A stretch of 64,000 bases of DNA. Source: Vermamoeba vermiformis (lineage: Eukaryota > Tubulinea > Echinamoebida). The stretch lies in the NCBI GenBank assembly GCA_045837725.1, contig JBEWZL010000227.1:62001-126000 (forward strand). The letters are read 5' to 3'. The translations under genes and the position numbers were made by a program. Numbering within the stretch: the stretch's first letter is position 1; the number at the start of each line of letters is the position of its first letter. The notes under the pieces were generated by a model. It was not told the DNA's origin, ran no database searches, and saw nothing but the letters and a program-made list of their open reading frames with translations. Shown piece by piece: positions 1 through 11,000 of this stretch.

Positions 1-801
1 GTCTTCGTCATCTTCAACCTCGTCTTGTTGACTATTGTCCTTTTGATCCTCGCTATCTTCAGCGTCATCCTCTTCAGGTACATCCAGAGCAAAGAACAGC
101 GGAGGTAAGTTTTCTAGCTTTCGTGCCTTCATCAATTCCTTCGCTTTTTTAGTATCGTCGAATTGACACGATGCAAATCCGTTCCATTTCTTAGCTTCCC
201 AAGCCCATCCACGAGATGTGAGTTCTTGTTCACGTAACACGCACCAAAAGTAAGTTTTCTCGACGAGTTTTATCGATGGATCGTCCGCATCAATTCCACC
301 TGCCATAACTTCGCTCCATAGCTTATAGTCAACGCGCTTTTTTTTCTTCTCTATCTTCACGGAGAACTTTTTGTATTTATGGTAGATCCATCCGGTTACT
401 GTGTAAGACAGACTCCATTCGCGGTACTCTAAATAGTTGCTGAATATCGAATTTGTGGAACACTTCATTAGGAATAACTCTTCATTGGTTAGAAGATGCT
501 TGGGTATTGACAATAAATAACGAGATGAATCTGTTTGAATTTGTATGTTGCAAGCCGTCAAGGCGGGAATTCCGTATTTTTCTCTGACGTAAAGAGCTAT
601 GGCACGGGTTTGAGAGGATATCATAGCAAATAGCGCCACAGTTAGCGTTTGATCTTGAAAAGTGACAGCGGATTTCATGATATGTATCCATAATTCGTTT
701 GGAAGTGGGTCGATGGCTTTAATATAATTATCTATTTTTTGTTTTTTATTTTCTTTCTCCTCACTAACGTATTCGAGCTTTCTTTTATTGTTTTGGCTCA
801 T
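1..801 (-). CDS. F-box-like protein, 3' part beyond the left edge
   Basis: An uninterrupted frame runs from ATG at 801 down to base 1, giving 267 visible residues and no stop, so the gene continues past the edge. The N-terminus is lysine-rich and is followed near residue 37 by PLPNELWIHIM, which has the LPxELxxxI pattern that opens F-boxes. F-box proteins recruit substrates to SCF ubiquitin ligases through Skp1. The middle is rich in Trp and Tyr (for example GWAWEAKKWNGF near residue 203), and the visible end is strongly acidic. No propeller, LRR or other substrate domain is recognisable. The start lies 348 bases from the divergent BTB-Arf gene. The open frame is certain; the F-box call rests on one motif. 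Confidence 0.6.
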   Translation of the reverse strand, partial: MSQNNKRKLEYVSEEKENKKQKIDNYIKAIDPLPNELWIHIMKSAVTFQDQTLTVALFAMISSQTRAIALYVREKYGIPALTACNIQIQTDSSRYLLSIPKHLLTNEELFLMKCSTNSIFSNYLEYREWSLSYTVTGWIYHKYKKFSVKIEKKKKRVDYKLWSEVMAGGIDADDPSIKLVEKTYFWCVLREQELTSRGWAWEAKKWNGFASCQFDDTKKAKELMKARKLENLPPLFFALDVPEEDDAEDSEDQKDNSQQDEVEDDED

Positions 802-1149
802 CCTAACACCCGCGTACCTTCGAAGCTAAGCTTGTATTAATAATAAAGTATTTAATAAACATGTTCTAATCGCTGCAAGCTGTTGCACACGACAGAAAGT
901 TATGAAAAAGAAGTAATTCGAGACACTTTTTCCGTAGCCCCTGGTCCAAAAAAACAAGCAGCTCAACTTCAGAGTTTAATTGGCCAATCGAATCGTATTA
1001 TTTAAGTCGGTTCCTATAATTATCACCGCAGTTGCGTTTTTTCTTGGCCTGACTTTCAAATAAAAGCAAGCAACGTCAGCGTTAAGGCACAACACGCTAA
1101 AAAAAAAATCTGACGCCTTATTAGTATACACTAGCACTATTGAACAATT
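802..1149. promoter_or_regulatory. Divergent intergenic region with CCAAT box
   Basis: This 348-base gap separates two head-to-head start codons and must hold both promoters. A CCAAT-type element (TTGGCCAATCG) is visible near 980. No convincing gene was seen on either strand. Role inferred from position. Confidence 0.45.
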
Positions 1150-3283
1150 ATGGATGACAACAGCAATTGGAACGACGGTGGGGAGGAAGTGAATTTCCGT
1201 AAGTCCACATCCCAAATTTCAATAGTCCCAATTTATTACTCATGATAGTAATTATTTAGTATAATAATATTTATAATAAAATTTACGAAGGTGTTAATAA
1301 TTTAAACGGTTTTTAATAAAGATAACTATTTTCTAAATTATTTTTATCCTTCGCTTCTAACGATTAACTACTAGAGAGACTTCCTCAAGATGAGCCTAAA
1401 GATGAGGTTCTAGTGTCAGATCAAATAACATTGGATCTGGCTAAATTGTATCATTCACAAAAATGGACCGACGTAACCTTAGCCGTAAGAGATAGACGAT
1501 TTAAAGCTCATCGCTTGGTACTATCTTCAAGAAGCACATATTTTAACAACCTGTTTGAATCGGAGCCAGACAAAGTGCTCTTCGATTTGGATTCAGCATT
1601 CAATCCAGATGCGTTCGAAATTGTCTTGGAATACATTTATAGCGCTAACATTGTTGTTAATCGAAAGTTAGCGGATGATATTGCAGATATTGCGGTGAAA
1701 TTGGACCTCAAACAGGTAAGATCCTTTCTATCTGAAACGCATCCGGAAATTTAAATCAATTTCTGATTCTAACTAAATTGATTTTGATATGTAATGGTAT
1801 AACTAGTTACTAATGACTCTTATTTTAGCTTTCAATTTCGTTGGCAGGCTTTTCGGGAACGAAATTGAGCAAAGAGAACGTGCTGCAAGAAATTCAGCGC
1901 TATTATGGCAAAAACAAAGCGGCGCTCGAGCACTGCTTAAGATTTTTAGACCATAATATCAAGACAATAGGCGTCGATAATCCTCAATTATTGACGATGC
2001 CTTTCGAGATCATGAACGAGATCGTCAAAAGACAAACCTTAGGCATTGAAGAGGTGGATCTGCTGCAAATTTTGATCAATTGGAGACGCGAGCAGGAGTT
2101 AAATAATGATACCGATACGGTCAAGCGACAAGCTACTCAATTAGCCCAACATTTGAAACTACATCTGCTACATCCAGAAGCGTTCTTTCATACCCTCAAA
2201 CCGACTGGCTGGTTCGCTACGGAAGTATTATGGGACACATTGAACGAAATGATCAACTCCAACAGAGGCTACCCAATCAGAGATAGGCAGGACGGTGATC
2301 CAAGATACACACCTCGCAAACCCGGCCCAAAAATACTTAAAAAACGAAAAAATGCAGCTGGACCAACACCAGCGGACGTTCCTATTGCCATATTAGGAAT
2401 GGAGGCCAGCGGAAAAACTGTTATGTTGTACAAGCTTAAGCTGGGCGAAGTCGTTACTTCTATTCCGAGTAAGTCCCGTTGAATTTTGATGTTATGATCA
2501 AATTTACCGATCATTTTATATTAACAATATCGTATTATTGTTATATTAATCAAATTCGAAATTGAAAGACAAATTTAGATCCGGATTCGTTTTTTTTAAA
2601 CAAATTCAAAATGTTTCTTTGGCGCTTAAATAATTAATTTATTATTTTTCAGCAATTGGATTCAACATTGAAGAAGTTACATACAAGGGTACTAATTACA
2701 AACTCATCGATTGCGGTTACAAAGTTAAGAACAACTGGATGGATCTAGTTTCACCGAGAACAGAGGCGTTAATATGGGTCATAGACTCGAATAATAGAGA
2801 CGTCGATTTGCTAGTCGAGGGCGTTGAGTTGAAGGAAACTTTTGACAAATTTAACAAGCCTTCCATGCCTGTATTAGTCATTGCGAACAAGCAGGATATG
2901 CCTAACGCTAGATCTGTTAACGAGATCTGTGAGCTGATGGGGTACGTAGTGTTTACTTATATTAGTATAATACGATGATATTATTGGATGTCTAGTCAAT
3001 CCAGACGAAAACTATTTTTTTTCTGGATTCGCATCCAATACGTTCGCTCCAGATCTTGCTTTATTTTTCAGACTGCTTAAAGCCATATAATAATGGGTAC
3101 ATTTAGATTGAGAGATTTGGGCTTGAAGTTTTGGTTCATTCAAGCAGCGTGTGCTACAAGCGGCGACGGATTATACGAAGGTACGACTACGCTCAAATTC
3201 ATTAATTTTTCGATTTATACTGACTTATTTAATAATTAGGACTTGATTGGATTCATAACCAGTTAGGAAGAGATGACGAGTAA
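1150..3283 (+). CDS. BTB-BACK-Arf fusion protein (copy 1)
   Basis: Six exons (1150-1198, 1375-1715, 1829-2468, 2653-2941, 3107-3180, 3240-3283) join in frame to 478 residues. Residues about 35-130 form a BTB/POZ domain ([25 protein letters not shown]). About 135-270 is a helical BACK-like region. A basic linker ([12 protein letters not shown]) leads to an Arf-family G domain. The domain keeps a P-loop (GMEASGKT), a switch-1 region (SIPTIGFN), the guanine motif NKQD and the Arf hallmark [12 protein letters not shown]. Switch 2 reads IDCGYK where Arf has WDVGGQ, so the catalytic glutamine is missing. BTB proteins typically bind cullin-3 and dimerise. A GTP-bound, hydrolysis-defective Arf module as substrate or membrane receptor is inference. 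The N-terminal myristoylation site of Arf is absent because of the fusion. The full-length splice model is well supported by frame and homology. Confidence 0.9.
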
Positions 3284-3366
3284 TTTCAGATCCGCGTTTG
3301 TACCGGTACAAACAGTAGCGATAAATATGTGGCCTTTTAAATTGATAATAAATAATTTACTATGAA

Positions 3367-5972
3367 TTAAATATGCGTTTTCAAGACGAAAGGAATGTAT
3401 ATCACTCCAATGAAGGTGAGCAAGAAATTGAATCCGATCGAGTTGGCGTTCGCGTTGGATGAGGCCTTAGAAGGAGTCGATTGAGAGCTGGGCGACTGAT
3501 CTGCGATGGGAGATGCCGAGCCAGAGGGAGGCACGTCAATAGGACACTCTGACAAGCCAATTGAAAAGAGCGGTGCTGAAATGTTGAGGGAGTTGTACAC
3601 TGTTGGAAGTGAATACGCACCCCACGCGTAGCGAATTTGAACAGCTGATTGGCTGCGTAAGATAAAATTCAGTCAATAGTGAATAAGAGAGTGTCAAAAG
3701 CCTCAAATATGAGCTCGAATATCTGAAGTGACATCCAGATTTAAAATGCGTCAAAGTGTCAAAGTGTCATTTGAAGAAAGTAGAGTGTTTGAGACGTCTC
3801 TTTAGCAATGTGAAAGATATTACGTGTCAAAGTGTCAAAAGTGTCAGCACAAACGTACTTTGAAATGGAGTAATCACCGCTCAGGATCACTTGAGTTTTG
3901 TCTTGACTGAGTGCGTACGAAGCAGTGTACCACGCACTGCCGTTGTAGACTCGCCAGGGCCAGCCGCAGTTTGTTTCGTTGAGTCCGACAGGACATGCGA
4001 TCGCTTCTGAAAGCATGAGTCCCTAATGAATGATCGATCTTTAATTACGCCGTTCATGAACGCTAATAATCAACACTTACATCGCCAATCGTATCTTTCA
4101 CGAATGAGATTGCAATGTCGCTTGATCCGTCATTTGCAGAGGCACACTAGAAAATGTCAGCGAGTCAATTAGCGAGATATTGTACAATTCGTACCGATGG
4201 AATAGGTCCGTTCCAAGTACCACTCAGGCCATACACAAGTCGTCTTGTGCACAAATAAGCACGATAGCCCACTGGCTCTTTGTAACGCGGGTGCTGAAAG
4301 ATGATTAGAATGTGACTATAAAGCGTATTTATAACTTACAATAGAGCCAAAGGGCGAAGTAACGTCACCGAGTTCAGTGGTGCTAACGAGGCAAGAGTTT
4401 TCAATCGAGTCTCTGAACAGATCGAATTGCACCGCTCGGAATCTTGGCCAGTTATCGCCGTTCTCATTTAGCGGTGCCAATTGGACAAAAATAAACGGGA
4501 AATCTGGCGTCACGAGCAGTAATTAATTAGAAATTTCACGAAAATGACGCATGTCAATTTTTTCAAGCCAGAACTTACTTGATTGGAAACGAGTGCGATA
4601 GTCTTCAACAAATTTGGGTAAAGTGCATGCGTAAAAAGTATCAAAACCGACATTAGCTTCACCTTGGTACCAGATCATGGATCTGATCGCCATAGGCAAG
4701 AACGGATAGACCATTGCGTTCCATATTGCTGATTGGCCAGATACAAATTTGCCACAGCCAGACGAATTGGCGACTTGAGGACTGACCCAACTTTCAATAC
4801 TCGTTCCAGGCCAGTGATTCGCGACCAATCCAATCGGCACTCTGTTGTTCAGTTCGTTGGACATGTGCATGGCATTCCACCAACACACAGCGCTCACTCC
4901 GACAGTGGAACTAACTCCGGCTCGAACCCAACTGATGCTGCCGTTGATGACTGGATTAGGCGTCCAAGGGTCCTATTGAAAATTCGGTCATTTAACTAAG
5001 TCTTAGTGACGTACAAAAATATCGCCTGTCGTGGGATGAAAAAATGAAAATTCATTAAATAATAATTATAATTCATTAATTCGAGGGGTAGTGAGTATTC
5101 GTAATGAAATTTCAACTGGCATAGAATATTTTGATACGTATTCATTATCAATACTTCTGGGACTTCTTATTTCATTTATAGAAATAACATAGTGCCCGAC
5201 GATCAACGGAGTTAACAATTATAGAGGGGGGACTTACATAAGGAGAAGCACTGCTAACTTTAGGCACTTGAGCGATTCTAATGTGCGAGTAGTTAACTGC
5301 AGCTCTAATTGCATCGCCACCGCCAAATGCGCTGTACAGAATGAACTGTTTATAAAAAAGTGACACGTGTCATTATCAAAGTGTCAAACATTGAATCGTA
5401 TAAATCGAATGACGTACTTCCATATTTGACTGTCCCGAGCAGTAATACACGTCACCGAACATGACGTCTGTCAAATTGGCGAAATTTCCGTTGGCTCCTT
5501 GAACCAGAATGGTGTAGGGACCTCCAACAGGCTTTGGAGGTAAAGTAATGAGCCATCTAATTGAAGTACATGTTTTGTTAATATTAATAGACTCTATTAT
5601 GGTTTATCCTGAAAAAAGTCGTACTTTCCATCCGAATCTGCTGTCGCTTCGTAAGTTTCGCTTTGTTGGTTAGCGTCAATGAGATTCAGTTGCACTTTAT
5701 CAGACGCAATAGACCATCCCCATATTTTAGCACTAATATACAATTTAATACACGATTAAAAAAAATTATCGTTAGCGGATGTGCCCTTACTTCTGCGGTT
5801 CTCGCTGTAACACCATGCTAGAGCTGAATACATTTGATACTAAAGGCAGAGGAGCACCTATTTATTCAATTAGGACTGTTACAGTTAGAATTTTTTACGT
5901 ACTCCACGCTGCGGATTGAGCCAAAGCACCGCTTACGGCAAGCAATAAACACAAAGCTAGTGAACACTTCAT
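3367..5972 (-). CDS. Sialate O-acetylesterase (SIAE) family, secreted, possibly GPI-anchored
   Basis: Many short exons encode a protein that starts with a clear signal peptide (MKCSLALCLLLAVSGALA, ATG at 5972). Family motifs follow: the esterase nucleophile motif CSGQSNM, NRVPIGLVANHWPGTSIE, MIWYQGEAN, and GDVTSPFGSI followed across an intron by HPRYKEP, which holds the catalytic Asp and His. SIAE enzymes remove 9-O-acetyl groups from sialic acids or act on related acetylated sugars in the secretory or lysosomal space. The C-terminus is Ser/Pro/Ala/Asn-rich and ends in a hydrophobic stretch (GFNFLLTFIGVIYIPFVL), which looks like a GPI-attachment signal. That is inference. It lies head to head with the second BTB gene. 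Confidence 0.9.
5361..5372. repeat. Intronic palindrome TGACACGTGTCA
   Basis: A perfect 12-base palindrome in a SIAE intron, followed within 10 bases by AAAGTGTCAAAC. Same word at 40922 and 63764. Confidence 0.6.
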
Positions 5973-6695
5973 TGATGCAAATTCAATTGGAAAATAATTC
6001 AATTTATGATTGATTGATTTTGTCGGCCGTATTGCGAGTTTGGGCGAGTCCCATGTGTGACACCAAAATGACATTTTTGACGTCATTGCGACATCATTGC
6101 AACAACAATGAGTATTTTTAGCCTTGGATGTACGTAGATATTTTTGCTTTTATAAGGCATTGTAATTCGTAAGGCCAGAGACTGCTGAAGGCTAGCTCGG
6201 TGAGCACAATAATAATGACTACCTTAAAAACTCAAAACTTCATTACCAGTTTGTTGCAGTACGTAGAAGGCTATCGAAATATCAATGCACGAGCTTTTGA
6301 ATTTTCTGTGCATTTAAATAGGAGATTGGATCATAAACGCTATTTTCGCCAGGTATTTTCTGCGACCTTCGGGCATAATTTTTGTTTATAGTTATCGTGT
6401 ATTAATTGTAGATAAGTGCAATTAATTATCTAATTATTATAATTTTGTAAAGATAATTGAGTAATTAATGAAAATATCTGAATTAATTATCTACCGCGAT
6501 TGTAGCCGTCTTATTCTAATAATGTTTGCTAGAATAGTGAAACTATTTTTATGTCAAGTAATTTTGCTTACGTGCGCTTCTTGTTTGCGTGCTTCGGACG
6601 GTCCACCGAAAAGATCTCGACGTCAGCAGAATTCTGGTCCTCTGTCTACAGACGATTTTTTCAATAATTTGCTATGTAGCATTTTATACACCAAC
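5973..6695. promoter_or_regulatory. Divergent intergenic region
   Basis: The gap lies between the SIAE start and the BTB start. It holds a palindromic CRE-type site at 6078-6085. A frame from ATG 6522 runs in phase into the BTB exon and encodes a signal-peptide-like sequence (see findings). A short open stretch near 6211-6350 ends at a possible donor but has no partner exon that I could find. Confidence 0.4.
6078..6085. promoter_or_regulatory. CRE-like palindrome TGACGTCA
   Basis: A perfect 8-base bZIP/CREB-type palindrome lies about 105 bases upstream of the SIAE start codon. The match is seen directly; function is inferred. Confidence 0.4.
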
Positions 6696-7750
6696 ATGGA
6701 CGACGACTTCACTCGCGAAGAGATAGCAAAAAGTAAGGCTTCCGTAATTTAAAGACTCGATCGAAAAAAAAAGCGAAATTTTGCCTCCTTTTTCTTTCTT
6801 TTTCTGATATTCTTTATAGGGAAGCATGTCATTATCTCAAGCAAAGGATTAGGCCCAGATTTTGTAGTTCTGTACCGATCTCAAATCAAAACGGATGTGA
6901 CCTTGGTTGTGCAGTCGAAAGAGTTCAAAGTTCACCGCTTAATACTATCCACACGATCAAAATATTTCTACGAATTATTTAACACATTTCCATCTCGGTC
7001 TAGAATCGAGCTAAATGAAGCTTTTGATCTGGAAACGTTCGATCGAATTTTGGAGTTTATTTACGGCGGAAAAATTCATATTGATGGATCAACTGATATT
7101 AAGGAATTAGTAAAATTAGAACGCCTGGCCAAAAGATTGGATCTGAATTTAGGAAAGGTAAAGATTAGAATTAAAAGTTTTTTTTAACTAGGGCAGATCC
7201 GACGCCAAGTGGAGCGAGGATATAATAATATAGTATACTATTACATTATAATCGTTATTCAATATTTGTTTAGGTGTTTGAAACGAAGAAAAAATGGCTG
7301 GAAGAAATAGATCAATTCGTGCATCGCAATATCGTGGTCAGCCAGCTTAAAAGAAGCTTTGCATTAAACAAGAAGCCTCAAATAGATCGGTGTATGCAAG
7401 TCATAGAGGACTATCTGCCTGATCTGTACGGACATCCGGAGATGCTGCAACTTCCGTTCAAAATTTTGCTCGCGTTTGTTTCTAAAGGAAATAGAAAATT
7501 CACAGTGGAAGACCCCCTTGTATTATATTTATTTTGTTGGTATTCTGCTCAAAAAGAAGAAGGCGTCGAAGAATTCGTTTTAAAGAAGCAGATGCGGCAG
7601 CTTTTTAAGCACATTAACCTAGAGCACGTTGAATTTAAGAAAAAATTGGATGTATTGCGACCAATGGATTGGGTCTCTGCTGAAGAACTGTGGAATAGTC
7701 ACTTAAAGCAAATTGAATTTTGCTCTCAATGGAGGGCAAATCAAAACTAG
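6696..7750 (+). CDS. BTB-BACK protein without Arf domain (copy 2)
   Basis: Three exons (6696-6732, 6820-7157, 7274-7750) give 283 residues. The BTB domain (LYRSQIKTDVTLVVQSKEF, KVHRLILSTRSKYF, LEFIYGG) is almost the same as in the BTB-Arf gene at 15987, and the BACK-like helices follow (LQLPFKILLAFV, LRPMDWVSAEELW). Its stop lies at the point where the two relatives continue into their basic linker and G domain, so this copy either lost the Arf part or predates the fusion. The start was chosen at ATG 6696 because both relatives begin with a short acidic MD- exon of similar length. An in-frame ATG at 6522 is also possible. Probable cullin-3 adaptor. Confidence 0.85.
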
Positions 7751-8003
7751 CGGCATAAAGCGAATAAAAAAATCAATTAAGTGCATCACTTAAGAAAATG
7801 CAGCGTATTCCATTTAAATTAATTTTCTAAAAAGCGACGCGTCATTTTTTGTTCGTTTCTGTTACGGATCTGAAAACTTGACTAGGAATAATAATGTGCC
7901 TTAATCATACAATATATTGTATACTTCATTGGTAAAGTGTATTATTTATAATACGTATAACAAGTACATACGAGCAAAACTCAGTTTATTAAATAAGTTA
8001 CTA

Positions 8004-11000
8004 TTACACATGCTGGAACACAGTTTCGTTGCCAAAACTAATTGCCTTTTGCAGCGCGTCACGTGATATCATGCCAGCAAGTTTACCATTTTTGGTAACA
8101 AACGCATTCTGCAACCGCAAAGTGATGAAAAACAAGTGGACTTGACTGAGCGGCGTATCAGGTTGGAATTGAATAGGCGCGCCTTGAATAATTTGCTTCA
8201 ATTTGTGTCTAATATCGAATTTTTTCTTGCGCTGTTTCTCTAAAAATTCAGCCGTTGATTTGCCTTGTGCAATTAACTCGTCTATCTTGGCCTGTCTCTT
8301 TTCTTTTTCTTTGTTAATCTCGTACTGCAGGGACGTTACAAAGCCTAATAACGCTTCGTAGTTTGTCGTGCCAACCAGCGTCTTATTTTCTATAATGAAA
8401 AAAATTGTTAGCCGAGTTGCTGGGGGCTACTAATTCGTCAAAAATTTTCAATAAAATGTTAAAAAAACATTGAAATTAAAGCAAAGTTTCCTTAATAAAA
8501 GATTGACTATTATAATGTGGAGTACTCCACATAAAATTTTTGTGAGTGGATATGGCCGAGTTGTGATAGGTAAAAAAACATGACAGATCCGTCGTCATTA
8601 AAATTTTGACAGGTGTCATAATCACTAACGTACCAGGACTATCAACAATAGGAATGCTATGCGTTCTAAAGTTCTCAGTCGTAGCCCAACGTTGCAAGAA
8701 CTGTTTCATGTCTCGCAGCGAGGTCTTCATCGTCAAGAAATTGTCAACGCGTGGCTCCATGATGTCACGTGCTGTCTTTGATACCGTTCTAAATTTGGCA
8801 TTCGTTAGAATATTCGCAATGATAGGCAGGAAAGTTTTAAAGTCGTTAAAAGCGAATAAGAAAAAATGATTGATTTCCAAATATGGTAATGGTTTTGATA
8901 AGTATCGCGTACCCTAAGCCCAAATCAGGCAAGAAAGGCAAGCCTCTGATCAACGAAATGCTGTCGAAGATTGACACGGACAACTTTTGCGAGACACCTT
9001 GGGCAATTACGACGACCAACTACAGCGAATGAGTATTGACTTTTTCATTACCATATATGGTAATATGGTACTTACGATGACAGGCAATGCAAAGTTGAGT
9101 TGACCAGTGATCTCGAACATGATGACACTCATGCTCAATGTGTGCGTGATACCCGCACCTATCGCTGCTGTCCCGACAATTGCATAAATTCCCGGACTCA
9201 GGGAATTTCCGCCCGACCCGAAGTTGACAGCTTCACCGACCATGCGACCAAATGACGCGCCTATCACGAGCACTGGAATGACGACTCCGAGAGGTAAAGG
9301 CATCGACAAGGCGAGAATGAGCAGTAACATCTATTAAATATGTATTAGTATCGCATGATACACTTGTTAAAACAGATTTCAATGAATTCTTCGTAAAGTG
9401 TCAAAGTGTCAAAAATGTCATTTTTAAGGGTCAACTTCAAGTGACACGTAAAGAGTTTGTAATATCAATAGTGAAGTAGTATTTGGGGTGTATGTTAAAC
9501 TACGTACTCTTATGAACATGAACATAATGAGCGAGAAATAGACGCTAATGTCACTCCAGTCCGTGTTCAATTTGCCCGGGGGATACGGCACCAGTGGACT
9601 GCCTTGGTACAAATCTTTCAACGCTGCAAAACTGCCCAACTATAATAACAGTTAAAGTTAATCATTATATTTGCATATATATGTTAATGATTTTAACGCA
9701 CGCCAATAGGATCGTCGATGGCACCAGGGAATGTTATCAGAGCTGTAACAATGCCTGCAACAAACGTGTACGGATACGGGCTGTATTAATAACGTTAATA
9801 AAGGTGGTTATTGTTATATATATATTATTAAGACCTTACTTTAATAGCGGGTATTGAGTCGCATAAGCTCTTCTGAACTTGATCCACTTGGAGTTAACGA
9901 AGATGAAACAAGCCGATAAAGCTCCACCAGCAACACCTATTCGAGCATTAATGGTTAATATGAGTATAGTATAGTCTAATGTTCAAACGTACCCATGGCA
10001 ATGAACACAAGAAATTCCCAAAAATTCGCTTTTGCAATCACGTCGTCATAATCAGTTGGCAAATAGGCACGTAACAACGCTGGAAAAAAAACGATTAAAA
10101 TGAATATTATAAATACGATAAGCATAGATAAAGCTAAATTTGGCTCTTACGATATCCAGCGATTTGATTGGTCAAAATTTTGAACAATGTGCCACCAGTA
10201 GTTGCAGCGACGAAAGCAAACCAATAATTACGCAACGGATAATACGTCGATGTTACTTCAATACTGAACAGCACGCCTACCAATGCTACGTTAATATTTC
10301 CTTATTTGGTAACAATGGAGTGAAAGGCCGTACCTCCAATAGGACTGCCAAAGTTGGATGCGACACCACAAGCTGCAGCTGCTGCGTACATTTGTTGTTT
10401 TAACGATGGATTCTATTTGTATAATATGTAAGTATATGTAACATTGGGTATTTTATATTAATAATGCTCGAATGTAGTTTGGAAATGAAATTTAGATCGA
10501 GATCCGAATCCGGATCTTCTCGTAATTAAATTTGCACAAATATAATTATGACTTACTTTTTTAATCTTTCTGAAGAATTTCAATTTGGACAGCTGATTGG
10601 CAATAATACTCGAGGTGTGCACAAAAGGACCTTCTTTGCCGACAAACAGACCGCAGCCGATTGCCGTTGACAGACCGAGAATTTTGCTGAGCAGTGTTTT
10701 GAGCGACAAATACTGGCCTAGTGTCACGCCTGACAGCACGCACTTCATCTCGGGAATACCCGAACCTAAAAACAAAATCGTTAGCTCACTCAACGAAACT
10801 ATCATTTGCATAATTATTCAGGATAATATATTATAATGATAGTGTTAACTACGAGGTTATTTGATTGCTGTAGATCCGGTCAAAACTTATCGGATCTAAA
10901 AGTCTCGTTGGATTGCGTTGACTTGCTTAAAAATAATTTTGGCAAAGTGCCAGTATTTGGTTTAATAATATTATAGTGATATATTACTATGATAAAGCTA

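Noticed and set aside
6211-6351. Short plus-strand open stretch ending at a possible donor
   Set aside because: No acceptor joins it in frame to a following exon; likely chance.
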